Shown: one piece after another, positions 54,006 to 61,754 of the stretch
How the letters are laid out: each line of letters starts with the position of its first letter
Position numbering within the stretch: position 1 is the stretch's first letter
Assembly (NCBI GenBank): GCA_022984795.1
Contig: JALIHJ010000074.1
Coordinates: 1 to 64,000 of the forward strand
DNA: 64,000 nt
DNA from: Fabrea salina
Taxonomy: Eukaryota; Ciliophora; Heterotrichea; Heterotrichida; Fabreidae
Reading direction: 5' to 3'
The notes under the pieces: generated by a model
What the model was told of the DNA's origin: nothing
The model's database searches: none
The model's input: only the letters and a program-made list of their open reading frames with translations
Translations under genes and position numbers: made by a program

Positions 54006-55097
54006 ATGGAATCTAGAATGATTTTGAGTAGTGATGATGAGTCTATCAGAATCTGAAGGGAACCCAAAAAACTATTCACTTTTGAAGGAGTGGGCAATCT
54101 CAGACTCATTACTGAAGTGCTCAAGTTCTTGAGTTCTGAGGAAGTGGCTGGAATTGCAAGAGTTAACAAGCAATTCTATGCAGCTTCCTTCCACTCTGAA
54201 GTGTACAAACCTGTGTTTTTACAGAAAAAGGTCCTGGAATGCCATACTGGCTATGCCAACTCAGTTGATGTGTCTCTAGAAAAAGGGATACTAGTGTCTA
54301 GTAGTGAAGATTCCGCAGTTCAAGTGTGGAGTCTAGCTACTGAGCAAGTAACCCAAGTACTCAAGGGACATAGCTATGGGGTAGAGTGTGTAGCCATTTC
54401 TAGCAATGGCGAGTGGGTCGTGTCGGGGGGTGGAGACTATACACTTAGAGTGTGGAGTCTAGCTTCTGGACTAAATACTCTAATACTAGAAGGCCATAGT
54501 GATATTGTTAGATCAGTGGACATTTCTAGCAGTGACCAATACATTGTCTCTGCTAGTTGGGACAGAACACTTAGGCTGTGGAGTTCAACTACTGGAGAAG
54601 TGATTAGAATCCTTGAAGGTCATAGTAATCGGGTAAACTCAGTGGCTATTTCCAAGAAGAATGACCAATACGTTGTTTCTGGTAGTGAGGACTCCACTCT
54701 TAGAGTATGGAGTCTTACTTCTGGAGACCTAATTAAAGTCCTTCAAGGGCATGGTGTTGTTATCTGGTCAGTTGCTATTTCAAGTGATGGCCAGTTTGCA
54801 GTTTCAGGAAGTGCAGACAAAACCATCAGGGTGTGGAGTCTTACTTCTGGAGACCCGATTAAAGTCCTTCAAGGACACACCGGAGAAGTACTTTCAATCA
54901 ATCTATCAAGCGACGACAAGTACTTAGTGTCTGGAGGTGGCTATCTAGACTACTCAGTGAGAGTTTGGGACCTCTCTACAGGCAAGCAGACTCAACTACT
55001 ACAAGGCCACACTAATCAAGTGTGGTCAGTGAAACTATGCAAAGTCCCAGAAGAATTCAAAGCAATACAATCTAAGTCAACTCTGAATTATTTATAA
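54006..55097 (+). CDS. F-box/WD40 repeat protein C, with one in-frame TGA at a Trp position
   Basis: The 363-codon frame starts at ATG 54006 (context ATAAATGG, as in its paralogs) with MESRMILSSDDESIRI. A TGA follows at 54054-54056, then REPKKLFTFEGVGNLRLITE, the F-box-like FLSSEEVAGIARVNK, and about seven WD40 repeats (GSEDSTLRVWSLTSGDLIKV and similar). Aligned to paralogs A and B (ITF-W-KSPRKLFTF and VRI-W-RSPKKLYTF), the TGA falls exactly on their Trp, which is TGG in both. Starting later than the TGA would lose only the first strand. This is the second TGA-at-Trp case in the same family. It ends in TAA, overlapping the convergent acidic repeat gene by 6 nt. Confidence 0.84.
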
Positions 55098-58000
55098 AGT
55101 TATGAGTATGATGGTACCTATGACCAAAGTCAAGGCGTTGCTTGTCTCGGTGCTTCCTTGAATGTACTCACCCGAAACGTTGGAGTAGTCTCTGTGTGTA
55201 GACTGACATTTGCGTTCTTCACAGTTTTGCGAAGATAAGCTGCCTGAGGCTTCGTACTTAAGGTCTGCTTCAGCATTGTAGAGGCTGTCTGACTCAGAGT
55301 AGGACCAGGTGTTTCCTGTAGTTGTAGCATTGCCTCTACTGCCAAACTTCGTATTGCTTTCGAATTCAGTTTCTGAGTAAGAATCTTCTGTTCGGTTTTT
55401 AAGTAGGTTGTGGTCTTCTTTGTAGGTTTCGTTCCACTTGCACCCCGTTTCAGAGTACTCGCAGCCCAGTGCACTTGACTCGGCTTGGTACTTGTACTCA
55501 GAAGACCCGTTTGCAATGTATTCCTCAGACCACTCTGTGAGGCCTGAACCTGAAGCTGTGGTGTTTTTCTGTACATCTGTGCAGTCGACGCAGTAACTTT
55601 CTTGGCTTTTGTACTCAAATTCAGACCCGTACTCTCCACTTTGGGTCGTTTCGCTGGAGTAGTTTGCGTTTGCAGTGATTGTTTTTTCTTGGTTGCAAGT
55701 AGCTTCTGAAGGCAGAGCTTCAGTTTCTCCTTGAGTATCAACTGCTTCGATTTCAGATGGTTGGATTTCTTCTTCAGTTTCTTCTTGAGAGTCTGGCTCA
55801 GGCAATGGAATTAAAACGTCTTCCTCATCGCCAGGGCTGACTTCTGCGCCTCCGTTTAACTGTATGTCCTCTTCTTGGGGCTCAGAGACTGCTTCTTCAA
55901 CTATGGTTTCTTCAACTACTGCTTCTTCAACTACTGCTTCTTCAACTATGGTTTCTTCAACTATGGTTTCTTCAACTACTGCTTCTTCAACTACTGCTTC
56001 TTCAACTACTGCTTCTTCAACTATGGTTTCTGGAGTTTCTGTTACAGTCTCTGACTCCTCACAAACTGTTTCAGAATAGCCGAAGTAAGTCACTTTTCCA
56101 GAAGAAGACCTTTTATTTTCATAGTCTGTTTTGCTGTTATAATTGCTATTGCGCTTGAAGTTCCCAGAGCCATTGTATTCGCAGTCCCAGCAGTAACCTT
56201 GGGACTTTCCATTCCAATCAAACTTACCTTCTGAAGTGTGATCGTGTGATTCACTTATGCTCCCTGAGCTTTCTTTGTTCGAAGAATGGTTTTTCTTTCT
56301 AAAAGAACCTTTGCTTCCTGTGCCTGAACTTTCATACCCAGAGTACCTCCATTTGTGGTCCGAGGAGCTTTGTCCGTCGTGCTCGTAAGACTTAGTTCCA
56401 GAGTCTGTACCTTCAGAGCTGTACTCATACTCACAAACTCCGGTTTTCGTGTTGCAGCAGTAACCCTTTTTGCAAACTATTTCTCCTGAGCTTTCGTAAG
56501 ATGACTCCCATTCATTGCTGTATTCTTTCTGGCGTGCTTCGGACCACTCTTCGTTGCTTGTGCTTTCATAACCTTTTTCAAAGAAGGTTGTGCATTCTCC
56601 TTTTTCAAATAACTCTTGGGTTTCTTCGGAAGTCTCCTCAATTAGCTCCTCTAGTTCACTGATAACATTTTCTACTGTTTCGGAGTCTTCTTCTTGAGGC
56701 AACTCGTTCAGGTCTTCTATGACCTCTTCCAGTGTTTCTTTGTCTTGTTCAGTCAGTTCTTCACCGTCAGCCAGTTCTTCTAGCTGCTCCACGATTTCAG
56801 TCAATTGTTCCTGAGTACTTTCCGAAGTCTCCTCAGCAAACTCAGTCAGTTCTTTAATCAACTCTTCTATTTTTTCACTGCCAGTAGCCTCTTCCTCTTC
56901 TGGGAACGGTGTAATGATTTCAGTTTCCTCTTGACTTGGTATCTCCTCATCAGGTAAATCTTCCTCTTCCTCTTCTGGGAATGGTGTAATGATTTCAGTT
57001 TCCTCTTGACTTGGTATCTCCTCATCAGGTAAATCTTCCTCTTCCTCTTCTGGGAATGGTGTAATGATTTCAGTTTCTTCCTGACTTGGTATCTCCTCAT
57101 CAGGTAAATCTTCCTCTTCCTCTTCTGGGAATGGTGTAATGATTTCAGTTTCTTCCTGACTTGGTATCTCCTCATCAGGTAAATCTTCCTCTTCCTCTTC
57201 TGGGAATGGTGTAATGATTTCAGTTTCCTCTTCGAGTGGTATTTCTTCATCAGGTAAATCTTGTTCTTCTTCTACTGGGAACGGTGTAATGACTTCAGTT
57301 TCTTCCTGACTTGGTATTTCTTCATCAGGTAAATCTTCCTCTTCTTCTACTGGCTGGAAGATCAGCTCAAGTTCTTCTTCTTCCCCGACTTGTTTGAATT
57401 CCCCTTCTTCTTGAAGCTCAGTAATACTTTCTTCGGAAATCTGCTCATTAAGCTCCTCTAGTTCACTAATAACATTTTCCACTGTTTCGGAGTCTTCTTC
57501 TTGAGGCAACTCGTTCAGGTCTTCTATGACCTCTTCCAGTGTTTCTTTGTCTTGTTCAGTCAGTTCTTCACCGTCAGCCAGTTCTTCTAGTTCCTCAATA
57601 ATACTAATTAACTCTTCCTGAGTACTTTCCGAAGTCTCCTCGGCAAACTCAGTCAGTTGCTCAATCAACTCTTCTATTTTTTCACTGCCAGTAGCCTCTT
57701 CCTCTTCTGGGAACGGTGTAATGACTTCAGTTTCCTCTTCGAGTGGAGTTTCTTCAGAAGTATCCTCAATTAGCTCCTCTAGTTCACTGATAACATTTTC
57801 CACTGTTTCGGAGTCTTCTTCTTGAGGCAATTCGTTCAGGTCTTCTATGACCTCTTCCAGTGTTTCTTTGTCTTGTTCAGTCAGTTCTTCACCGTCAGCC
57901 AGTTCTTCTAGCTGCTCCACGATTTCAGTCAATTGTTCCTGCGTACTTTCCGAAGTCTCCTCAGCAAACTCAGTCAGTTGCTCAATCAACTCTTCTATTT

Positions 58001-58574
58001 TTTCACTGCCATCTCCATTTTTTTCTAGTTCACAAACTTCTCTGCACTTTTCACAATCAACTTTACAAGTAGTGCAGGTTTTTGAACAACAGCATTTGCA
58101 AGACGTAGTGTCTTCACAGCAGTCAGAGTCGCCTGAAAAACTGACACCTCCCTTCAAGTCCGCATTAGAGTTCATTTTGACTCCACCTTTAACGTCTACC
58201 TTCCCAGTGAGTCCAGAAGAGTCAGTGTATTCCACCTCTCCGTCTGCTCCCAAGTTGTGCTTGTACTCTAGTTCGTGGTCTAATTCAAACTCGCCTTCTA
58301 AGTTGTCTATGATTCCGAGTGAGTCTTTTTCCAAAGCACTGAATACAGTTGACCAAGAATAGCCTTTTTCTTTAGACTCAGATTTGGACTTTTGAATACT
58401 AGCACTTCCTTCAACAGATTCTTCGCAAGCTTTACAGTCTACTTCGCAACTTTTACTTCCAGAGTAACAGCAGCTACAGTCCTCCGAGGACTTGTAAAGG
58501 CTCCTGTCTCTGTGCATTTCTCCTTTGCTGCTCAATACTAGCAGACAACCTAACGCAAGCATAAATGCTTTCAT
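55092..58574 (-). CDS. Secreted acidic repeat protein with Cys clusters and GPI-like tail
   Basis: The 1,160-residue protein has a signal peptide (MKAFMLALGCLLVLSSKG) and a Cys cluster (CSCCYSGSKSC near 33). A second cluster near 150-185 is followed by three copies of an acidic helical block of about 80 residues (GSEKIEELIEQLTEFAEETS to ENVISELEELIE). Six copies of a 25-residue unit (DLPDEEIP-SQEETEIITPFP) come next, then Ser/Tyr/Cys-rich modules, a VVEEAVVEETIVEE run, more Cys modules and a hydrophobic C-terminus (ALTLVIGTIILITL) without a charged tail, as in GPI-anchor signals. It is very probably a cell-surface or extracellular matrix protein, and Glu richness suggests Ca2+ binding. I recognise no family. 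The internal repeats are partly identical at DNA level. Confidence 0.8.
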   Translation of the reverse strand: MKAFMLALGCLLVLSSKGEMHRDRSLYKSSEDCSCCYSGSKSCEVDCKACEESVEGSASIQKSKSESKEKGYSWSTVFSALEKDSLGIIDNLEGEFELDHELEYKHNLGADGEVEYTDSSGLTGKVDVKGGVKMNSNADLKGGVSFSGDSDCCEDTTSCKCCCSKTCTTCKVDCEKCREVCELEKNGDGSEKIEELIEQLTEFAEETSESTQEQLTEIVEQLEELADGEELTEQDKETLEEVIEDLNELPQEEDSETVENVISELEELIEDTSEETPLEEETEVITPFPEEEEATGSEKIEELIEQLTEFAEETSESTQEELISIIEELEELADGEELTEQDKETLEEVIEDLNELPQEEDSETVENVISELEELNEQISEESITELQEEGEFKQVGEEEELELIFQPVEEEEDLPDEEIPSQEETEVITPFPVEEEQDLPDEEIPLEEETEIITPFPEEEEEDLPDEEIPSQEETEIITPFPEEEEEDLPDEEIPSQEETEIITPFPEEEEEDLPDEEIPSQEETEIITPFPEEEEEDLPDEEIPSQEETEIITPFPEEEEATGSEKIEELIKELTEFAEETSESTQEQLTEIVEQLEELADGEELTEQDKETLEEVIEDLNELPQEEDSETVENVISELEELIEETSEETQELFEKGECTTFFEKGYESTSNEEWSEARQKEYSNEWESSYESSGEIVCKKGYCCNTKTGVCEYEYSSEGTDSGTKSYEHDGQSSSDHKWRYSGYESSGTGSKGSFRKKNHSSNKESSGSISESHDHTSEGKFDWNGKSQGYCWDCEYNGSGNFKRNSNYNSKTDYENKRSSSGKVTYFGYSETVCEESETVTETPETIVEEAVVEEAVVEEAVVEETIVEETIVEEAVVEEAVVEETIVEEAVSEPQEEDIQLNGGAEVSPGDEEDVLIPLPEPDSQEETEEEIQPSEIEAVDTQGETEALPSEATCNQEKTITANANYSSETTQSGEYGSEFEYKSQESYCVDCTDVQKNTTASGSGLTEWSEEYIANGSSEYKYQAESSALGCEYSETGCKWNETYKEDHNLLKNRTEDSYSETEFESNTKFGSRGNATTTGNTWSYSESDSLYNAEADLKYEASGSLSSQNCEERKCQSTHRDYSNVSGEYIQGSTETSNALTLVIGTIILITL
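55893..56030. repeat. 15-nt tandem repeat coding VVEEA/TIVEE
   Basis: About nine tandem copies of a 15-nt unit occur in two versions (ACTACTGCTTCTTCA and ACTATGGTTTCTTCA on the plus strand). On the minus strand they code five-residue units VVEEA and TIVEE in the surface protein gene. Mutually near-perfect copies indicate slippage or recent expansion. Confidence 0.85.
56640..58015. repeat. Nested repeats: three blocks of about 245 nt around six 75-nt units
   Basis: On the minus strand three long blocks (about 57760-58012, 57445-57700 and 56640-56880) code the same acidic helical segment of about 80 residues. Between the second and third lies a tandem array of six 75-nt units (about 56890-57350) coding DLPDEEIP-x-x-EETEIITPFP-EEEEE. 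Four of the six units are almost identical in DNA. All units are multiples of 3, so copy number could change without breaking the frame. Confidence 0.85.
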
Positions 58575-58835
58575 GATTGATTATAATTAGGGCTGTTCTC
58601 ACTTCTAAATAAGTTTGGAGAACAAATATGGGTGCACAGTTAGTGAGCCCGGACAGTTTGTTTAAGGCAGGCTTGGTCTGGCAAAGTTCCTAAGTCGAGG
58701 TGGTTGGTGTTTTTTAAGTTTTTTCTTGAAGGAGTAAGGAGGCCAGTGTCACTTCCGGAGTCAGATATTACTTAACTGATGTAGGAAAATATGGCTTTTA
58801 AAGCTACACTCAATAGCACAAAACGGATAGCATAA
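58575..58835. other. Spacer between divergent secreted-protein genes
   Basis: These 261 nt separate the divergent starts of the 1,160-residue surface protein and the small acidic secreted protein, so they hold both promoters. A 21-codon ORF (58628-58693, starting MGAQLVSPDSLFKAG) lies inside, possibly a relic. AT-rich stretches flank both starts. I see nothing else. Confidence 0.4.
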
Positions 58836-59513
58836 ATGCAAGTTGTTTTGGCAGTTTTAGCAGTTCTGAGCTTAGTAGGGCCTTCTCAGGGTTCAGTCCA
58901 GAAACCAACTCAAGGCTTCCTGCAGGTCTTACAAGACGACTTAAACGAGGAAGTAAGTGAGTTAGAGTCTTTGGCTCAAGCTGAAGACGGAGTTATTACC
59001 TCTGACGACCTGGAAGAAACTGCTAACCAACTCCAGGACATTGACGAACTACTGGGGGATGATGAGTCAGTTCAAATAGGAAACTACACCTACTCAAAAC
59101 AAGACGTGGCAGACGGTTCTGAGGACCGGCAAGAATTAGCTGACTCACTTGACGAAGACGACAACTTAATTGTGATTACTGAAGGAGCAGGGCCTAGGGA
59201 AGTGAGTGAGTCAGATTTTGACGATGTCATGGAAAAATTCCAGGAGGCAGACACCATCCAGAGCCTGCAAAACGGGGACTACGAAGTTTACAGTCTAGAA
59301 GACGTGGATGAAGAAATTGACTACTACGAAAATGCCATCGAAGATCTAGACGAAGACGAAACAGTCAACCTAGGAGGAGAAGAGTACTCCTTTGATGACA
59401 TAGACGACATACTTAGTGACTTGGAGAGCCTTCAATCAGAAATGGACGAGGATGACACTGCCTATGTCACAGACGAAGGCTATAAAGTCGTTCCTGAAGA
59501 CGCTTTTGAGTAA
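58836..59513 (+). CDS. Small secreted, very acidic repeat protein
   Basis: The 225-residue protein has a signal peptide (MQVVLAVLAVLSLVGPSQG) and a mature part with a very high Asp/Glu content and almost no Cys. An internal repeat of about 33 residues alternates an acidic helix (for example LEETANQLQDIDELLGDDES) with a short strand and turn (VQIGNYTYSKQDV, YEVYSLEDVDEEI, VNLGGEEYSFDDIDDI, YKVVPEDAF), so about four units. It lacks a membrane anchor. It may be an extracellular or granule-stored Ca2+-binding protein. I recognise no family. It is divergent from the acidic surface-protein gene, and the two may share control elements. Confidence 0.75.
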   Translation: MQVVLAVLAVLSLVGPSQGSVQKPTQGFLQVLQDDLNEEVSELESLAQAEDGVITSDDLEETANQLQDIDELLGDDESVQIGNYTYSKQDVADGSEDRQELADSLDEDDNLIVITEGAGPREVSESDFDDVMEKFQEADTIQSLQNGDYEVYSLEDVDEEIDYYENAIEDLDEDETVNLGGEEYSFDDIDDILSDLESLQSEMDEDDTAYVTDEGYKVVPEDAFE

Positions 59514-59685
59514 TAGTAATTATATGCACTGGCTTAAGGTACTTTGCATTTTCCCGCTAAAAGTGAATTTCTTCACGTTTATAATAAGCTAACTGTTCCT
59601 TCCAGCACAAAGGTCTTTGAAAGTGCAGCTGTGGTTTGGTTATGATTAAGAACTACTTAAAAGCCAACTCTTAATTAGTAAGAAT

Positions 59686-60954
59686 ATGGACTTTAGAGGG
59701 TACAAGTGTGCCTTTATAGTAACTACAACTTCTATGGCTTCCTTTGCAATCTGTCACTGGTTTGGTGAGTTCTAAGCAGCAATAGCTTACATATCCTCAG
59801 CAAGCAGCTTCCAAAGAGACTTGGACATATCGCCAGAACTCTACGGAGTGATGACAGGGCCTTTGTTTTTGTTTTTGGTGGCTTTTTCTTACCTTTTGCA
59901 CGTAATGTCTACACAGAGCACTTACTTAGACAAACTACTCCACATAAAGTGGGCTATGGTGGCTTACTCAGGAGTGACTTCAATTGCAGTTCTGATGTTA
60001 GGACTGGTTTCTGACAACTGGCAAGCTGTGGTGTTACTTGCTTTAGTAGGAGTGTTTTCCTCTGGAATAGTTCCTGCTTTTTCCAAGCAGGTTTCTAGGT
60101 GCTTTGCACCAGGCCAGAGAGCTTTGGCTTTTAGTTTCTTCCAAACAAGAATATACTTTGGAAGGGCCCTGGCTTCTCTAAGTATTTTTCCTGCTTATTA
60201 CTTGGGCTGGAGAAGTGCTTTCTTCATAGTAAGTGGCGGGGGAGTTCTTTGTTGTGCTTTAAGTATGCTTTTCCTCAGAAACGAAGCAACTAACCACACA
60301 AGTAGGTTGTTAGAACCAAACTTACTGGACAAACTGGGAACTCTGAAGAACCCGACAGTGTTGTTAGTAATGCTTGCCAACCTTCTGAGGTTCTCAGCAG
60401 GACTTGCTAGGAGTTTTTACGAAGCCCTGTACTTTGCAGGGCAGTTCCCTGAGCACATCCACAAGTACTCAGTCATCAACTCTTTGGCTCTGCTGCTGTG
60501 TCCTTTTTCACTGTACTTAACAGGCAAGTTAGCTGACCACAAAGAGCAAACCCACAATTTCAGGTGGCTTCCTTTAATTTGCAGTTTCACCAATGTGTTC
60601 TGCGTGCCCTTTGTGGTGCTTATGTACTCAACTAGTTCTTTTGAGCTGGCTTGTCTGGGGTTGGTAGTTGCTTTTGTAGTAGGTGAAACTTACTCTTCAG
60701 TTAACATTTCAATAGTGCTGAATGTCACTCCTAAGCACATGCATGCTTTTGAGTCAGGGGCTTTGCTTTGTGTTTCGATGACAGGTGGAGTTGTGAGTTG
60801 TTTGGTTCTAGGGTGCCTTTTCAAAGACCTTGATTCCTTAAGAAAGGGGATGCTTTGGGTAGTTGTCTTTGGGTTTGCAGCCTCTGGGGTTTGTTTTTTT
60901 GTAACTAGTTTTTTGTATGATAGAAACAGAAGGCTCTTCGTTAATGCTAATTAG
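59686..60954 (+). CDS. MFS-type transporter, one 15-nt intron
   Basis: Exons 59686-59764 and 59780-60954 give 417 residues with about 12 hydrophobic segments. Exon 1 encodes the first helix (AFIVTTTSMASFAICHWF), which joins exon 2 in frame at FAIAYISSASSFQRDL. Without the intron the protein would lack its first helix and appear to start at 59821. Helices 4-5 show the MFS arrangement (FSFFQTRIYFGRALASLSIF, then GWRSAFFIVSGGGVLCC). No substrate can be inferred. The stop is TAG, overlapping the TAA of the convergent small helical gene in the four bases TTAG. Confidence 0.83.
59765..59779 (+). other. 15-nt intron of the second MFS gene
   Basis: GTGAGTTCTAAGCAG, phase 1. This is the only one of the six introns with GTGAG and a CAG acceptor. 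If retained it gives an in-frame TAA. Confidence 0.88.
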
Positions 60955-61304
60955 TTATAAAACTCAGGGAGTGTGTAAAGACTCACCAGGAACGCAAGTT
61001 GTCCTGCGGCTATGAACTTACGAAAGACCCCTCTGAAAATAGGCAAAGCAATCAAAAAACTTCCTTGGGTAAGTTTTTTTCTGGACTCGTAAGAGTATTT
61101 TTGCAAGAAGTTTCTTCTGTTACGAATGAACTCAGAAGTTTTTTCGTTTTCTGGGCTATCAAGTACTTCGTCCAGTACCTTTAAAGTCTCTCTGATCACC
61201 GGCTTGACTTTTTCTCGTGAAAATATTCTTAGCATCTCAAAGTTTTGAGTTAACTCAGCTTTAGTTTGGTGTATAACCTGCTTTACTTCGTCTAGTGATT
61301 TCAT
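60951..61304 (-). CDS. Small helical protein with hydrophobic C-terminus, paralog of 3590-3947
   Basis: The 117-residue protein starts MKSLDEVKQVIHQTKAEL. It has a charged helical N-terminal two-thirds, then two hydrophobic stretches (SFLIALPIFRGVF and FIAAGQLAFLVSLYTLPEF). It is paralogous to the copy near the left telomere (matching R-x-x-F-x-x-K-x-x-Y-x-x-R-K and the LPE-F ending), with much divergence. Here the frame is intact. A mitochondrial inner-membrane role (MIC26/27-like) is only a guess. It lies next to the second giant Cys-rich gene, as its paralog lies next to the first. Confidence 0.75.
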   Translation of the reverse strand: MKSLDEVKQVIHQTKAELTQNFEMLRIFSREKVKPVIRETLKVLDEVLDSPENEKTSEFIRNRRNFLQKYSYESRKKLTQGSFLIALPIFRGVFRKFIAAGQLAFLVSLYTLPEFYN

Positions 61305-61754
61305 TTTTTAGTTATAAATATGCTCTAGAGGGTGTTGTTATTTCTAGTGTCAGGGAGTCTACTAGTAGTGCTTATTCCCAAAAGGACATCAGAGCTCTAC
61401 AGGTCATGAAAAGGCCCTGTTTTGATCTAGAAACTTAAGAGCTTCTTCAATATTAGTTATGTTTTTTCTTGTAAGGTTTCCACTTAGGGTCTCTTCAGGT
61501 GGTTCAAGTGCCTTTTTCTTGGAGCTTTCCTTCTTGCTGGTTCTTCTGATCCCGGTACCATACTAGGGCCGACTTTATGATGGATCAGGACCCCAAATAG
61601 TTCATTATTAGTTTGCTTTTGATAGTAGTTATTATTATCACTTAGGGCTATTTCCTTGATTTACTTTTAATTAGTTAAGTTTCTAGATTTCTGGCCAGTT
61701 GGCGTGACATGTTTATCAACTGAAATTAACAAACTGGTGAAGAAATTATAAAAA
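61305..61754. other. Gene-free stretch, probable gene relics
   Basis: This is a 450-nt spacer between the divergent small helical gene and the Cys-rich gene. On the minus strand 61404-61555 gives a plausible protein C-terminus (KKKALEPPEETLSGNLTRKN, then ITNIEEALKFLDQNRAFS) without a proper start. On the plus strand near 61320 an ATG is followed two codons later by TAG and then hydrophobic coding-like text (VLLFLVSGSLLVVLIP). Both look like decayed fragments. The final 120 nt are AT-rich and may hold the promoter of the Cys-rich gene. Confidence 0.4.

Noticed and set aside
57847-58362. Plus-strand Ser/Cys-rich ORF opposite the acidic surface protein, and the Lys-rich shifted frame at 56867-57250
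   Set aside because: Both are mirror or frame shadows of Glu-rich repeats and lack a start context or independent coding signal.
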